From NCBI GenBank assembly GCA_034678345.1, contig JAXDBZ010000215.1, positions 1 through 13,174 of the forward strand: a DNA stretch of 13,174 bases. The letters are read 5' to 3'. A program made the position numbers and the translations under genes. Positions 5,648 to 13,135 of this stretch are shown in pieces; position 1 is the stretch's first letter, and each line of letters begins with the position of its first letter. Source of the DNA: JANXPZ01 sp034678345 (GTDB taxonomy: Bacteria > Eisenbacteria > RBG-16-71-46). The notes beneath the pieces were generated by a model. That model did no database searches, was not told the origin of the DNA, and saw nothing but the letters and a program-made list of their open reading frames with translations.

Positions 5648-8224
5648 TCACCGCATCACGACGGTCCGCCGCACCAGCGTGCGCCCGGCCGCCTGCAGCC
5701 GCACGAAGTAGAGCCCGGGTCCGGCGCCGCCGGCGTGCTCCCAGCGGACCTGGTGCCGGCCGGCCGCGAAGTCACCCTCCGCCAGCGTCGCGACCTCGCG
5801 ACCCTGCACGTCGAGCACGCTCAACCGCACGGACGCGGCGGCCGGCAGGGCGAAGCCGACCAGTCCCGAGCCGCGCACCGGGTTGGGCTGCACCGGGGCC
5901 AGCTCGAGCGCGGTCACGGTCTCGTCGCCCACGCCGGTGGCGGTCTGGATGGTGAAGTCCACGTTGCTCATGTCGCTGGCCTGGTTGGCGAACGGGTCGT
6001 GCGCCGTGACGCGCACGCGGGCCGTCGTCGTCGGGTCGTTCGGCACCGTCCAGCCGAAGGTGCCGGTGTTCGCCAGCCCGGTGGCGATGACGTTCGGGAA
6101 GGTCGCGCCGCCGTCGGTCGAGTAGGCGAGGTCCACCGCGGTCACGCCGTTACCGTCCGTCGCCGTCCAGGTGATGTCGTGCGTCGCGCCCACATCCAGC
6201 GCCAGGGCGGTGTTGGGCGAGGTGACCGTCACCACCGGCATCACGTGGTCGAGCGCGGCGTAGACGTTGAGCTTGCCATGGCCCCACGTCGTGTTCGGCA
6301 CCGCGCCGGTGTAGGAATCGGACCGCGCGTGCCCCAGCAGGGCCAGCTTCACCTCGTTGACCGAGGCGCCGGGGCGGGCCTGCAGGTAGAGGGCGGCAGC
6401 CCCCGCCACGTGCGGAGCCGCGAAGCTGGTGCCGACCTGGATCTCGTGCACACCGTCGTCCACCAGCCAGCCGGTCCCGGTCAGGTCGCCGGCGAAGGAC
6501 GAGTGCGTGGTGGCCACGCCGAAACCGGGCGCCGAGATCTCGGGCTTGAGCACGCCGTCGCGGCGCGGACCCACCGCGGAGAAGTCGGCGATCTCGTCCA
6601 AGGTCGGGGCAGGGACGAAGGTGTAGGTGCCGCCGGTGTCGCAGCAGTACCACGTCGGCTTGGTGCAGTGGGCGGCCACGGCGATGAGGCTGTCGCCATT
6701 GGCGGGGTCGCCGACGTTCGTGGTGAGGTCGAGCCCGGTGGTGATCGTCGGCAGCGGGTCGGCGGCGCCGAGCCACGAGGCGTAGATCCACGCGTCCACG
6801 CGCGCCCCGAGGCTGGCCGTGCCGTTCGGGATCACGTTGATGGTCCAGTTGCCGACACGCGGCCGCTGCGCCGAGGTGGCGTCGAAGATCTCGATCTCGA
6901 ACTGGCGGGCCGTGCTGGTGCCGCCGAAGCCCTGGCTGGCGTCCTGGTTCGAGATGTACATCGTGTTGCCGGTCGTGCCGCTGCTGCGCGAGCGGGTAGA
7001 GCCGTAGCCGCAGCTCAGGGTGTCCGTCGTGTTCGGGCCCTTGAGCTGGATCACCACGCTCGCCGTCGTGTCGTACCAGCCGGCGATGAGCACGTAGTCG
7101 TTGTACGTGCCCGCGTTGTAGGTGTTCGCCGGCACGTTGAAGCCGAACTTGTCCGTGCCCGGCGTGGTCGAGGTGGTGGTCAGCCTGCCGTGGGCGGACT
7201 CATCCTGGCCGTTCCCGGCCGAGGCGACGACGATCTTGCCCGGTCCGGCCAGCGCGCTGATGGAGCTGGTGAAGAGGTCCGAGCCGTCGTGCGGCCCGGC
7301 CTGGCTGCCCAGGGAGAGGTTCACCACCGCGTCGCGCCCCAGCGCCGCGGCCTTCTGGAAGACGTAGTTGACGCCGTCGATGATGCCGGCGTCGCTGAAG
7401 TCGGTCGCGACCTCGATGAAGTCGGCCTCGGGGGCCATGCCGACGTAGCGATAGGCCGGCATGGAACAGCCGGTGGTCGAGCCGTTGCCCGCCAGCACGC
7501 CGCCCACGTTGGTGCCGTGGCCGTTCGTGTCCTGGTGCCGGACGGTGCCGGGGCTGGCGTCGATCTGCGCCTTGGTCCACTCCGTCCCGTAGAAGTAGCC
7601 GGAGGGGTTGGGCCCGGCGAGGTCGTTCTGGTCCCAGATGTAGAGGATGCGCGTGTTGCCGTCGGCACCGTCGAAGTCGGGGTTGGTGAAGTCGATGCCG
7701 GTGTCGATGTCGCCGACGATGATGCCCGCTCCCGCGCGCCCGGCGTAGACGGGCGGGCTGCCCGAGGCGGCATGCTCGAAGTCGGCGCCGACGTCCATGA
7801 TGCTCACGTCGAGGTTGGGGCGCACGTAGCGCGACAGCTGGGCTTTGCGCACGCCCTGGATGCCGCGCAGCCGCCCGATCTCGTCGCGGCGCAACCGGGC
7901 GGTGAAGACCTGGCCGACCTGGGTGCCGACGCGGATCCCGGCGGCCTCGAGCTCGGCGCGCGTCCCGTCGAACTCGATCAGGACACCGAACTCGGCGGGC
8001 TCGACGTAGTCCCGCTGTCCCGCGGGACCGGCATGGCCGCGCAGGAGGTCGCGCGGGCCCTGGCGCAAGGGCAGGGGCCGGTGACCCGGCAGGACGGGGC
8101 CTCCCTGCTCGAGTTGCTGTAGGCCGCGGTCGAGGTGCGGACCGGGAGCAGGGGCGGCAAGGACGGGGGCGACGGCGAGCAGCAGGCCGATCAGGCCCAG
8201 CAGGACGGGGAAGCGTACACGCAT
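5648..8224 (-). CDS. Secreted S8 subtilase with Ig-like and FlgD/T9SS-like C-terminal domains
   Basis: 858 residues. Order: signal peptide (MRVRF then a hydrophobic stretch, probable cleavage near VLA-APA at about 23), a propeptide-like segment (about 65-140), the S8 domain (about 155-660), a fibronectin/Ig-like domain (about 663-760) and a FlgD/T9SS type-A-like beta-sandwich tail (768-858, with QPNP, LDVQGREVATL and GLYFVRL). The triad is visible: Asp174 in DTGID, His236 in GHGTNVGG, Ser600 in GTSFAAPHVAG; the oxyanion Asn338 sits in SAGN. About 180 residues rich in Thr/Gly/Asn (about 343-520, with GNWTINV) are inserted between Asn338 and Ser600 and look like a jelly-roll or P-domain-type beta sandwich. 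The ATG at 8224 is chosen because GAGGAG lies 9 nt upstream and it opens the signal peptide. It has its own promoter at 8281-8309. Likely an exported, surface-held or released broad protease. Confidence 0.95.
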   Translation of the reverse strand: MRVRFPVLLGLIGLLLAVAPVLAAPAPGPHLDRGLQQLEQGGPVLPGHRPLPLRQGPRDLLRGHAGPAGQRDYVEPAEFGVLIEFDGTRAELEAAGIRVGTQVGQVFTARLRRDEIGRLRGIQGVRKAQLSRYVRPNLDVSIMDVGADFEHAASGSPPVYAGRAGAGIIVGDIDTGIDFTNPDFDGADGNTRILYIWDQNDLAGPNPSGYFYGTEWTKAQIDASPGTVRHQDTNGHGTNVGGVLAGNGSTTGCSMPAYRYVGMAPEADFIEVATDFSDAGIIDGVNYVFQKAAALGRDAVVNLSLGSQAGPHDGSDLFTSSISALAGPGKIVVASAGNGQDESAHGRLTTTSTTPGTDKFGFNVPANTYNAGTYNDYVLIAGWYDTTASVVIQLKGPNTTDTLSCGYGSTRSRSSGTTGNTMYISNQDASQGFGGTSTARQFEIEIFDATSAQRPRVGNWTINVIPNGTASLGARVDAWIYASWLGAADPLPTITTGLDLTTNVGDPANGDSLIAVAAHCTKPTWYCCDTGGTYTFVPAPTLDEIADFSAVGPRRDGVLKPEISAPGFGVATTHSSFAGDLTGTGWLVDDGVHEIQVGTSFAAPHVAGAAALYLQARPGASVNEVKLALLGHARSDSYTGAVPNTTWGHGKLNVYAALDHVMPVVTVTSPNTALALDVGATHDITWTATDGNGVTAVDLAYSTDGGATFPNVIATGLANTGTFGWTVPNDPTTTARVRVTAHDPFANQASDMSNVDFTIQTATGVGDETVTALELAPVQPNPVRGSGLVGFALPAAASVRLSVLDVQGREVATLAEGDFAAGRHQVRWEHAGGAGPGLYFVRLQAAGRTLVRRTVVMR

Positions 8225-8280
8225 GGGATGCGTCTCCTCAGGGCTGCGGTGGCGGACATGTGCGACGCGGGACACCCTCG

Positions 8281-8309
8281 ATTCTGGCCCCCTCGGGGGC
8301 CCGAGTCAA
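8281..8309 (-). promoter_or_regulatory. Promoter of the secreted protease gene, palindromic spacer
   Basis: Minus strand: -35 TTGACT (8304-8309, 5/6), exact 17-bp spacer, -10 CAGAAT (8281-8286, 4/6), 56 bp before the ATG. The spacer holds the dyad GGCCCCC-TC-GGGGGCC (8286-8301), overlapping CTCGGG-GG-CCCGAG (8292-8305). Another small dyad, CGTGC-ATCCC-GCACG, lies upstream (8340-8354). The dyads could be operator sites or a terminator for the preceding gene. Confidence 0.65.
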
Positions 8310-8405
8310 AGGCGGAACTGCTCCAAAGGACATGGAGCGCGTGCATCCCGCACGGTGGCTCTCGTCGTGCCCGACGCAGCCCGGCTCGCCGCCGGGGCCG
8401 GGGGC

Positions 8406-8858
8406 TCAGTCCCCCGCGCCCCCCAGGGGCAACAGCTCCACGCCCCAGCGCTCCCGCAGCGCCTCCCGGAAGGGTCCCGGGCCCGCGTCCTCACCGGCTT
8501 CGCGCCGGTAGGCCTCGAAGGCGCTCATGAGCGCCGGCCCGTAGTCGGCGAAGAGCCGGCGCTCGTCTCTCGCCCGCTCGATGGCCTCACCGTGGTCCCG
8601 TGAGAGCCGCTCGAGCACGGCGCGTGCCACCGACAGCGGATCCGCCGTTCCCGGCGCGCCGGAGCCGGCCGCCGGCTCCCGGACCGCCGCGGGCGCCTGC
8701 CCGCCGGCCGCCGCTGGTGCCGGCTCCTGCAGCGAGCCCCGGGCGTCCAGGGCGAAGAGGTGCCGGCAGCGCGGACAGCGCACGCTGGCTCCGCCGGGGC
8801 CGAGGAGCTCCTCGGGGAGCAGGTAGCCGGTTCCGCATCCGGGGCAGGAAACGATCAC
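8406..8858 (-). CDS. MJ0042-type zinc-ribbon protein
   Basis: 150 residues. The N terminus carries a four-cysteine zinc ribbon of the MJ0042 type: CPGC (C5, C8), then an 18-residue loop with GGASVRCPRC (C28, C31) followed by RHLFALD. Residues about 40-75 form an Ala/Pro/Gly linker, and about 76-150 are helical (SRDHGEAIERARDERRLFADY and onward) without a recognised family. Such proteins are usually cytoplasmic and possibly regulatory; the target is unknown. The GTG at 8858 is chosen over the upstream ATG at 8888 because GGAGGT (8864-8869) precedes it by 5 nt and the ribbon then begins at residue 5, as in relatives. It follows recG with a 79-bp gap, so it is probably co-transcribed with recG. 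A GC-rich imperfect stem just after the stop (about 8378-8407) may terminate the transcript. Confidence 0.85.
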   Translation of the reverse strand: MIVSCPGCGTGYLLPEELLGPGGASVRCPRCRHLFALDARGSLQEPAPAAAGGQAPAAVREPAAGSGAPGTADPLSVARAVLERLSRDHGEAIERARDERRLFADYGPALMSAFEAYRREAGEDAGPGPFREALRERWGVELLPLGGAGD

Positions 8859-8863
8859 GCGTG

Positions 8864-8869
8864 ACCTCC
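8864..8869 (-). promoter_or_regulatory. Shine-Dalgarno sequence that fixes the zinc-ribbon start
   Basis: GGAGGT on the minus strand, 5 nt before the GTG at 8858. It supports this GTG over the longer ATG frame at 8888. Confidence 0.65.
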
Positions 8870-8937
8870 ACGGGGCATTGTGCATCAACCGCCGCCCGGG
8901 GGGAAGGACGCCCTCTCAGGCGGCTTCGGGCACGGCC

Positions 8938-11058
8938 TCAGGCGCCGAGGGCGATGTCGAGCGGCTCCCGGTAGTGCGCCCGCAGCGTCTCGAGCAGGAT
9001 CCGGTGCTCGGCGCGCAGGAGCTGCGGGTCCTCCCCCACCAGCGCCCGCGCCGCGTCGCGGGCCTCCAGCAGCAGCGGCTCGTCGCGCCAGGGATCGGCC
9101 AGCTTGAAGCGCGGCACCCCGCTCTGCATCGTGCCCCACAGCTCCCCCGGGCCGCGCAGCCGCAGGTCGGCCTCGGCCAGCGCGAAGCCGTCGGCGGTCG
9201 TGGCCATGAGGGCGAGCCGCTCGCGCGCCGGTCCGCCCGCCCCGGGCCCGGCCACCAGCACGCACACGGAGCGATGGGCGCCGCGCCCGACGCGCCCGCG
9301 CAGCTGGTGGAGCTGGGTCAGGCCGAAGCGCTCGGCGCTCTCGACCACCATCACCGTGGCGTTGGACACGTCCACGCCCACCTCGATCACGGTGGTGGTG
9401 ACGAGCAGCTGCGTCTCGTTGCGCACGAACGACTCCATGGTGGCGCGTCGCTCCTCGGCCTTGAGGCGCCCGTGCAGCAGGCCGAGCCGGAACGTGCGCA
9501 GCGCCGGCTGGCTCGCCAGCCGCTCGAACTCGGCCTCGGCGGCGCGGGCGTCGGCGCGGCCACCCTCCTCGATGAGGGGCACGACCACGTAGGCCTGGCG
9601 CCCGGCCTGCAGCTCGCCGGCGAGGAAGTCCACCACCTGCGGGTACTTCTCCTCCCCCGTGACGCGGGTGACCAGCCGGCCGCGCCCCGCCGGTCGGGTC
9701 CGCAGCGTGCTCACCGCCAGGTCGCCGTAGCAGGCCAGCATGAGCGTGCGCGGGATGGGCGTGGCGGTCATCACCAGCACGTCGGGGATGATGCCCTTGC
9801 GGGCCAGCGTGGCCCGCTGGCGCACGCCGAAGCGGTGCTGCTCGTCCACGATGGCCAACGCCAGGTCCGGCAGCCGCACCTTCTCCTCGAGCAGGGCGTG
9901 CGTGCCCGTCACCAGCACCGGCTCGCCGGCCTCGAGCCGGGCCGCCAGGGCGCGGCGCTCGGCCGCCGGGGTCGTGCCGGTGAGCACGGCGACGGCGGCG
10001 CCGACCGGTGCCGCCAGCTCCGTCAGCGTCGCGCCGTGCTGGCGCGCCAGGATCTCGGTGGGAGCCATGAAGGCCACCTGGTGCCCGGCCTCGAGCGCGT
10101 TCAGCGCCGCGAGGAAGGCGACCACCGTCTTGCCGCTGCCGACGTCGCCCAGCAGCATGCGGTGCATGGGCGCGCCGCGGCGCATGTCGGCCACGATCTC
10201 GTCCAGGGCCCGCTCCTGGTCCGCGGTGAGCGCCCAGGGCAGCGCCGCCCGGGCCCGTTCTGCCAGCCGCCCCGGCCCCGCCGTGCGCATGCCGCGGCCC
10301 TCCTGGGCGAGCGCCTGGCGCCGCAGCTCGAGCACCGCCTGCAGCAGGAAGAGCTCCTCGAAGGCCAGCCGCCGGCGCGCCGACGCCAGTCGCGCCTCGT
10401 CCTCGGGGAAGTGGATCTGTCGCAGCGCCTCGCCCAGCGGCACGAGGCCGCGCGCCTCGAGCATCGGCGGCGGGAGCGGGTCCTCCACCCGGTCGGCGAC
10501 CGCGTCGAGCGCCAGGCGGACGGCGCGGCGCACGCCGCGCGCCGTGAGCCCCTTCGTGAGGGCGTGGACCGGGACCAGCCGGCCCACGTGCAGCAGCTCC
10601 TCGACCTCGCCCTCGATGACCTCGAAGAGCGGGTTCAGCATGCGGCGCTCGAGCCGGTCCAGCTCGCCGCTCACCACCACGCGCGCCCCGCGCACCAGCG
10701 TGCGCGCCAGGTAGGGCTGGCCGAAGAAGTACAGGCCCAGACGGCCGCTGCCGTCCTCCACCGCGGCCTGGAAGTCCGTGCGCCCGGCGCGGGTGCGGAT
10801 GGCCAGCGCGCTGTGCACGGTGCCCTCGACCGTCACGAACTCGCCCGGCTTCAGGTCGGCGATGCGCACGAAGCGCCGCGCGTCGAGCCAGGTGCGCGGG
10901 TAGTGGCGGACGAGGTGCTCGAGCGTGGTGAGGCCGAGGCGGCCGAAGTGCCCGGCCCGCACCGGGCCGACACCCGGCAGGAACTGCAGCCGGGTGACGG
11001 GCTCGAGGGGCGGCTTGTCGGCCCCGGGACGGCGCGGCGCGGGTGGCACGGTCGGCAT
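8938..11058 (-). CDS. recG: ATP-dependent DNA helicase RecG
   Basis: 706 residues (E. coli RecG has 693). RecG regresses stalled forks and branch-migrates Holliday and R/D-loop structures. In order: an N-terminal helical part and wedge/OB domain, beginning with LQFLPGVGP, that grips branched DNA (about 20-180); helicase motif I GDVGSGKT (304-311); motif II DEQH (405-408) in IVDEQHRFG; motif III TATP (431-434); the second RecA-like domain with LLHGRLKAEER, TTTVIEVGVDV and QLRGRVGRG (motif VI); and the C-terminal LRLRGPGELWGTMQSG region typical of RecG. All motifs are intact. ATG at 11058 is preferred, though its ribosome site is weak (GAGAG upstream); ATG at 11079 would add seven residues and cannot be excluded. 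No clear minus-strand promoter is visible upstream. It lies divergent to rpmB, a pairing seen near each other in many bacteria. Confidence 0.97.
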   Translation of the reverse strand: MPTVPPAPRRPGADKPPLEPVTRLQFLPGVGPVRAGHFGRLGLTTLEHLVRHYPRTWLDARRFVRIADLKPGEFVTVEGTVHSALAIRTRAGRTDFQAAVEDGSGRLGLYFFGQPYLARTLVRGARVVVSGELDRLERRMLNPLFEVIEGEVEELLHVGRLVPVHALTKGLTARGVRRAVRLALDAVADRVEDPLPPPMLEARGLVPLGEALRQIHFPEDEARLASARRRLAFEELFLLQAVLELRRQALAQEGRGMRTAGPGRLAERARAALPWALTADQERALDEIVADMRRGAPMHRMLLGDVGSGKTVVAFLAALNALEAGHQVAFMAPTEILARQHGATLTELAAPVGAAVAVLTGTTPAAERRALAARLEAGEPVLVTGTHALLEEKVRLPDLALAIVDEQHRFGVRQRATLARKGIIPDVLVMTATPIPRTLMLACYGDLAVSTLRTRPAGRGRLVTRVTGEEKYPQVVDFLAGELQAGRQAYVVVPLIEEGGRADARAAEAEFERLASQPALRTFRLGLLHGRLKAEERRATMESFVRNETQLLVTTTVIEVGVDVSNATVMVVESAERFGLTQLHQLRGRVGRGAHRSVCVLVAGPGAGGPARERLALMATTADGFALAEADLRLRGPGELWGTMQSGVPRFKLADPWRDEPLLLEARDAARALVGEDPQLLRAEHRILLETLRAHYREPLDIALGA

Positions 11059-11130
11059 GGCCGCCCCACTCTCGCACATCCGCCGCGTGGGGGCGACGCA
11101 CGGCGCGGCGGCGGGCCGGCAGGGCCCGGC

Positions 11131-11159
11131 TTTACAGGGCACGGCCTCCCTGATAGAGT
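11131..11159 (+). promoter_or_regulatory. Promoter of rpmB with an extended -10
   Basis: -35 TTTACA (11131-11136, 5/6), exact 17-bp spacer, -10 TAGAGT (11154-11159, 4/6), preceded by TGA, giving the extended TGn form. The predicted start near 11166 leaves a leader of about 44 nt before the TTG at 11210. Confidence 0.75.
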
Positions 11160-11196
11160 CCTCGGCTCGTTCGGCTTCACGACAGGAGACACCGGC

Positions 11197-11203
11197 AGGA
11201 GGT
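11197..11203 (+). promoter_or_regulatory. Perfect Shine-Dalgarno sequence deciding a TTG start
   Basis: AGGAGGT ends 6 nt before TTG at 11210. An ATG at 11205 lies only 1 nt after it and is out of frame, so it is too close to be used efficiently. Confidence 0.75.
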
Positions 11204-11209
11204 CATGCC

Positions 11210-11428
11210 TTGGCTCAGCGATGTGATATCTGCGGGAAGGGGACCATGTCAGGCCACAACGTGAGCCACGCTCACAACCTGACCAAGCGGGTCTGGAACC
11301 CCAACCTGCAGCGCGTGCGCGCGTTGGTGGACGGCCAGGTCAAGAACCTGGACGTCTGCACCCGCTGCATCCGCAGCGGCAAGGTCACCAAGGCCGTGCG
11401 CAGCACCCGCAAGACCGCGAGCGCCTAG
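11210..11428 (+). CDS. rpmB: 50S ribosomal protein L28, zinc-binding (C+) form
   Basis: 72 residues, typical for L28, which sits at the surface of the large subunit and is added late in assembly. The chain has CDIC (C5, C8), the conserved NVSHAHNLTKRVWNPNLQ block and CTRC (C50, C53). The four cysteines make the zinc-binding C+ variant. The start is TTG at 11210, supported by a perfect AGGAGGT 6 nt upstream, the extended -10 promoter and the family's N terminus MAxRCDICGKG. The next in-frame ATG is at 11246 and would delete CDIC, a likely annotation error. Downstream is a hairpin shared with the convergent TPR gene. Confidence 0.97.
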   Translation: MAQRCDICGKGTMSGHNVSHAHNLTKRVWNPNLQRVRALVDGQVKNLDVCTRCIRSGKVTKAVRSTRKTASA

Positions 11429-11442
11429 CGCGCCAGCGCCCG

Positions 11443-11473
11443 GACCCCATCGCCCCGCCCCGGCGACGGGGTC
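11443..11473. terminator. Hairpin between convergent rpmB and TPR genes
   Basis: GACCCCATCGCC (11443-11454) and GGCGACGGGGTC (11462-11473) form a 12-bp stem with one A-C mismatch and a 7-nt loop. It starts 14 bp after the rpmB stop and ends 4 bp before the TPR gene's end. No T run follows on either strand, but position and strength suggest termination for both genes. Confidence 0.65.
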
Positions 11474-11476
11474 TCG

Positions 11477-13135
11477 TCATGCTCCGGCGGCCGCCTCGCC
11501 GCGCCGGACGGCGAGCAACTCGCGCCACTCCAGCTGCTGCCGGGGCACCGCGTGCAGCGGGTCCAGCTCGAGCGCCCGCGCGAACTCCTCGTCCGCCTCG
11601 CGTGCCCGGCCCTGGGCGAGCAGCGCCCAGCCCAGATCGGCGCGCGCCGCGGCGTAGCGCGGATTGGCGGCGACCGCCGCCCGCAGCGGGCCCTCGGCGC
11701 CCGCCGCGTCCCCGCGCAGCAGGCGCACCCGCCCGAGCTGCGCCTGGGCGTCCGGCCAGCCGGGATGCCGCGCCACCACGCCGCCCAGCACCTCCTCGGC
11801 CTGCTGCGGGTGGCCGAGCGCCACCTCCACGGCCGCCAGCTCGAGCGCGGCGGTGTCGTAGTCGGGGCGCAGCGCCAGGGCGCTGCGGTAGGACTCCCGC
11901 GCCTCCTCGAGGCGTCCCTGCAGGCGGCGGGTCCGCGCCATGGCCAGCTGCAGATCGGGGTAGTCGGGCTGCACCGCCAGCGCCCGCTGGATCTCGCCCT
12001 CCATGGCGCCGGCGTCCCCCACCGCCAGGGCCAGCGAGGCCTGGCCGAGGACCTCGCGGGGGATCTCGCGGTCGCGCACCAGCCCGCGGCGCACGGAGCG
12101 CAGCGCGTCCTCGTGGCGGCCCAGCGCGTGGTAGATGAGGCCGAGCAGCCGCTGCGCCCGGGCGAACTGGCGATTCAGCTTCACCGCCTGCTCGAGCGGC
12201 GCCAGCGCCGCCTCGAACTCGCCGCAGCGGAAGCGGGCCAGCCCCAACCAGAAGTGCAGGTCGGGGTAGTCGGGGAAGGCTTCCAACGCCGCCTCGAGGT
12301 GCACGACCGCGGCGCGGGCCTCGCCCTGCTCGAGCAGGGCGCGCGCGGCCAGCAGGCGGGCCTCCAGGTAGCGGGGGTTGATGCGCAGCGCCGCGTCGAG
12401 CTGGGCGAGCGCCTCGGGCAGTTGCCCCGCCTCGAGCAGCAGCCCGCCGAGCCGGCCGCGCAGGTCGGCGTAGCCCGGGTGCTCGGCGACCGCGCGCTCG
12501 AGCTCGGCGATGGACCCGGAGAGGTCGCCGGCGTGGTAGCGCTCGAGGGCGTGCTCCACGTGGGTGGTCCGCGTGCCGGGCTGGTCTCCGGCCAGCAGGG
12601 TCAACACGCCCTGCCAGTCGCCGGGCGCCCACTCGGAGGCCCGCGCCGCCACCAGGCCGGCGGGCAGCTCGACGCCCAGCTCCAGTGCCTGGTTCAGCGC
12701 GCGGACCGAGGCCTCGTGGTCGTTGCGCTGCGCCTGGCACACGGCCAGCAGCAGCAGGGCCTCGGTGTAGCGCGGGTGCTCGTGCAGCGCCTGCTCGAGC
12801 TCGGCGACCGCCTGGGGCAGCCGCCCGGAGCGCTGGAAGATCCGGGCGCGGTAGTAGCGCAGGTCGGGGAAGGTCGGGTTCTCCTCCAGCGCCCGCGCGA
12901 ACTGCTCCTCGGCGCGGGCGAACTGGCCGGCGTGGAAGAAGGCCAGGCCGAGATGGGCCCGGGCCTCGGCCGCGTAGCACAGCGCCAGGCCGTGATCGGG
13001 GTCGCTGGGGTCGCGCACCTCGCCCAGCGCCGCCTCGAACTCGGCCGCCGCCTGCTCGTATTCGCCGCGGTTGAAGTGCACCATGCCGCGGTTGTAATGG
13101 CGATTGTGACCCCACTTGAGGAGATTCGAGAACAC
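11477..13135 (-). CDS. Solenoid of about 15 tetratricopeptide repeats
   Basis: 552 residues, almost entirely TPR, so a protein-binding scaffold. Periodicity is unusually exact: aromatic or equivalent positions recur every 34 residues at 55, 89, 123 and 157, then, after one degenerate 31-residue unit (157-187, with SEWAPGDWQGV), at 188, 222, 256, 290, 324, 358, 392, 426, 460 and 494. An N-terminal unit (9-54) carries an extra loop (about 37-49, RDPSDPDHG). Many repeat junctions carry the same xPDYPDL-type signature (for example YPDLHFW, YPDLQLA, FPDLRYY). No signal peptide, membrane segment or catalytic domain is seen; MFSNLLKWGHNRHY is a short amphipathic start. The start is GTG at 13135, with GGGAG about 7 nt upstream. 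The partner is unknown. Only 39 bp lie upstream, so promoter and operon context are outside the window. Confidence 0.93.
   Translation of the reverse strand: MFSNLLKWGHNRHYNRGMVHFNRGEYEQAAAEFEAALGEVRDPSDPDHGLALCYAAEARAHLGLAFFHAGQFARAEEQFARALEENPTFPDLRYYRARIFQRSGRLPQAVAELEQALHEHPRYTEALLLLAVCQAQRNDHEASVRALNQALELGVELPAGLVAARASEWAPGDWQGVLTLLAGDQPGTRTTHVEHALERYHAGDLSGSIAELERAVAEHPGYADLRGRLGGLLLEAGQLPEALAQLDAALRINPRYLEARLLAARALLEQGEARAAVVHLEAALEAFPDYPDLHFWLGLARFRCGEFEAALAPLEQAVKLNRQFARAQRLLGLIYHALGRHEDALRSVRRGLVRDREIPREVLGQASLALAVGDAGAMEGEIQRALAVQPDYPDLQLAMARTRRLQGRLEEARESYRSALALRPDYDTAALELAAVEVALGHPQQAEEVLGGVVARHPGWPDAQAQLGRVRLLRGDAAGAEGPLRAAVAANPRYAAARADLGWALLAQGRAREADEEFARALELDPLHAVPRQQLEWRELLAVRRGEAAAGA

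Noticed and set aside
4106..8122. A plus-strand open frame of 1338 codons
   Set aside because: It runs through the GT4 and MFS genes in the wrong frame and then antisense to the protease. It is Arg/Ala/Gly/Pro-rich with no motifs, as expected from stop-poor high-GC DNA.
8878..11226. A plus-strand open frame of 782 codons antisense to recG, and an alternate minus frame at 8885-11101
   Set aside because: recG has all helicase motifs in its own frame. These frames have skewed composition and no domain.
11385..13115. Alternate-frame long ORF over the TPR gene
   Set aside because: The true frame shows exact 34-residue repeats; this one is Arg/Gly/Ala-rich shadow sequence.
11477..13135. Frequent CTCGAG hexamers
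   Set aside because: They come from the common Leu-Glu codon pair in helical proteins in this high-GC genome, not from a motif array.
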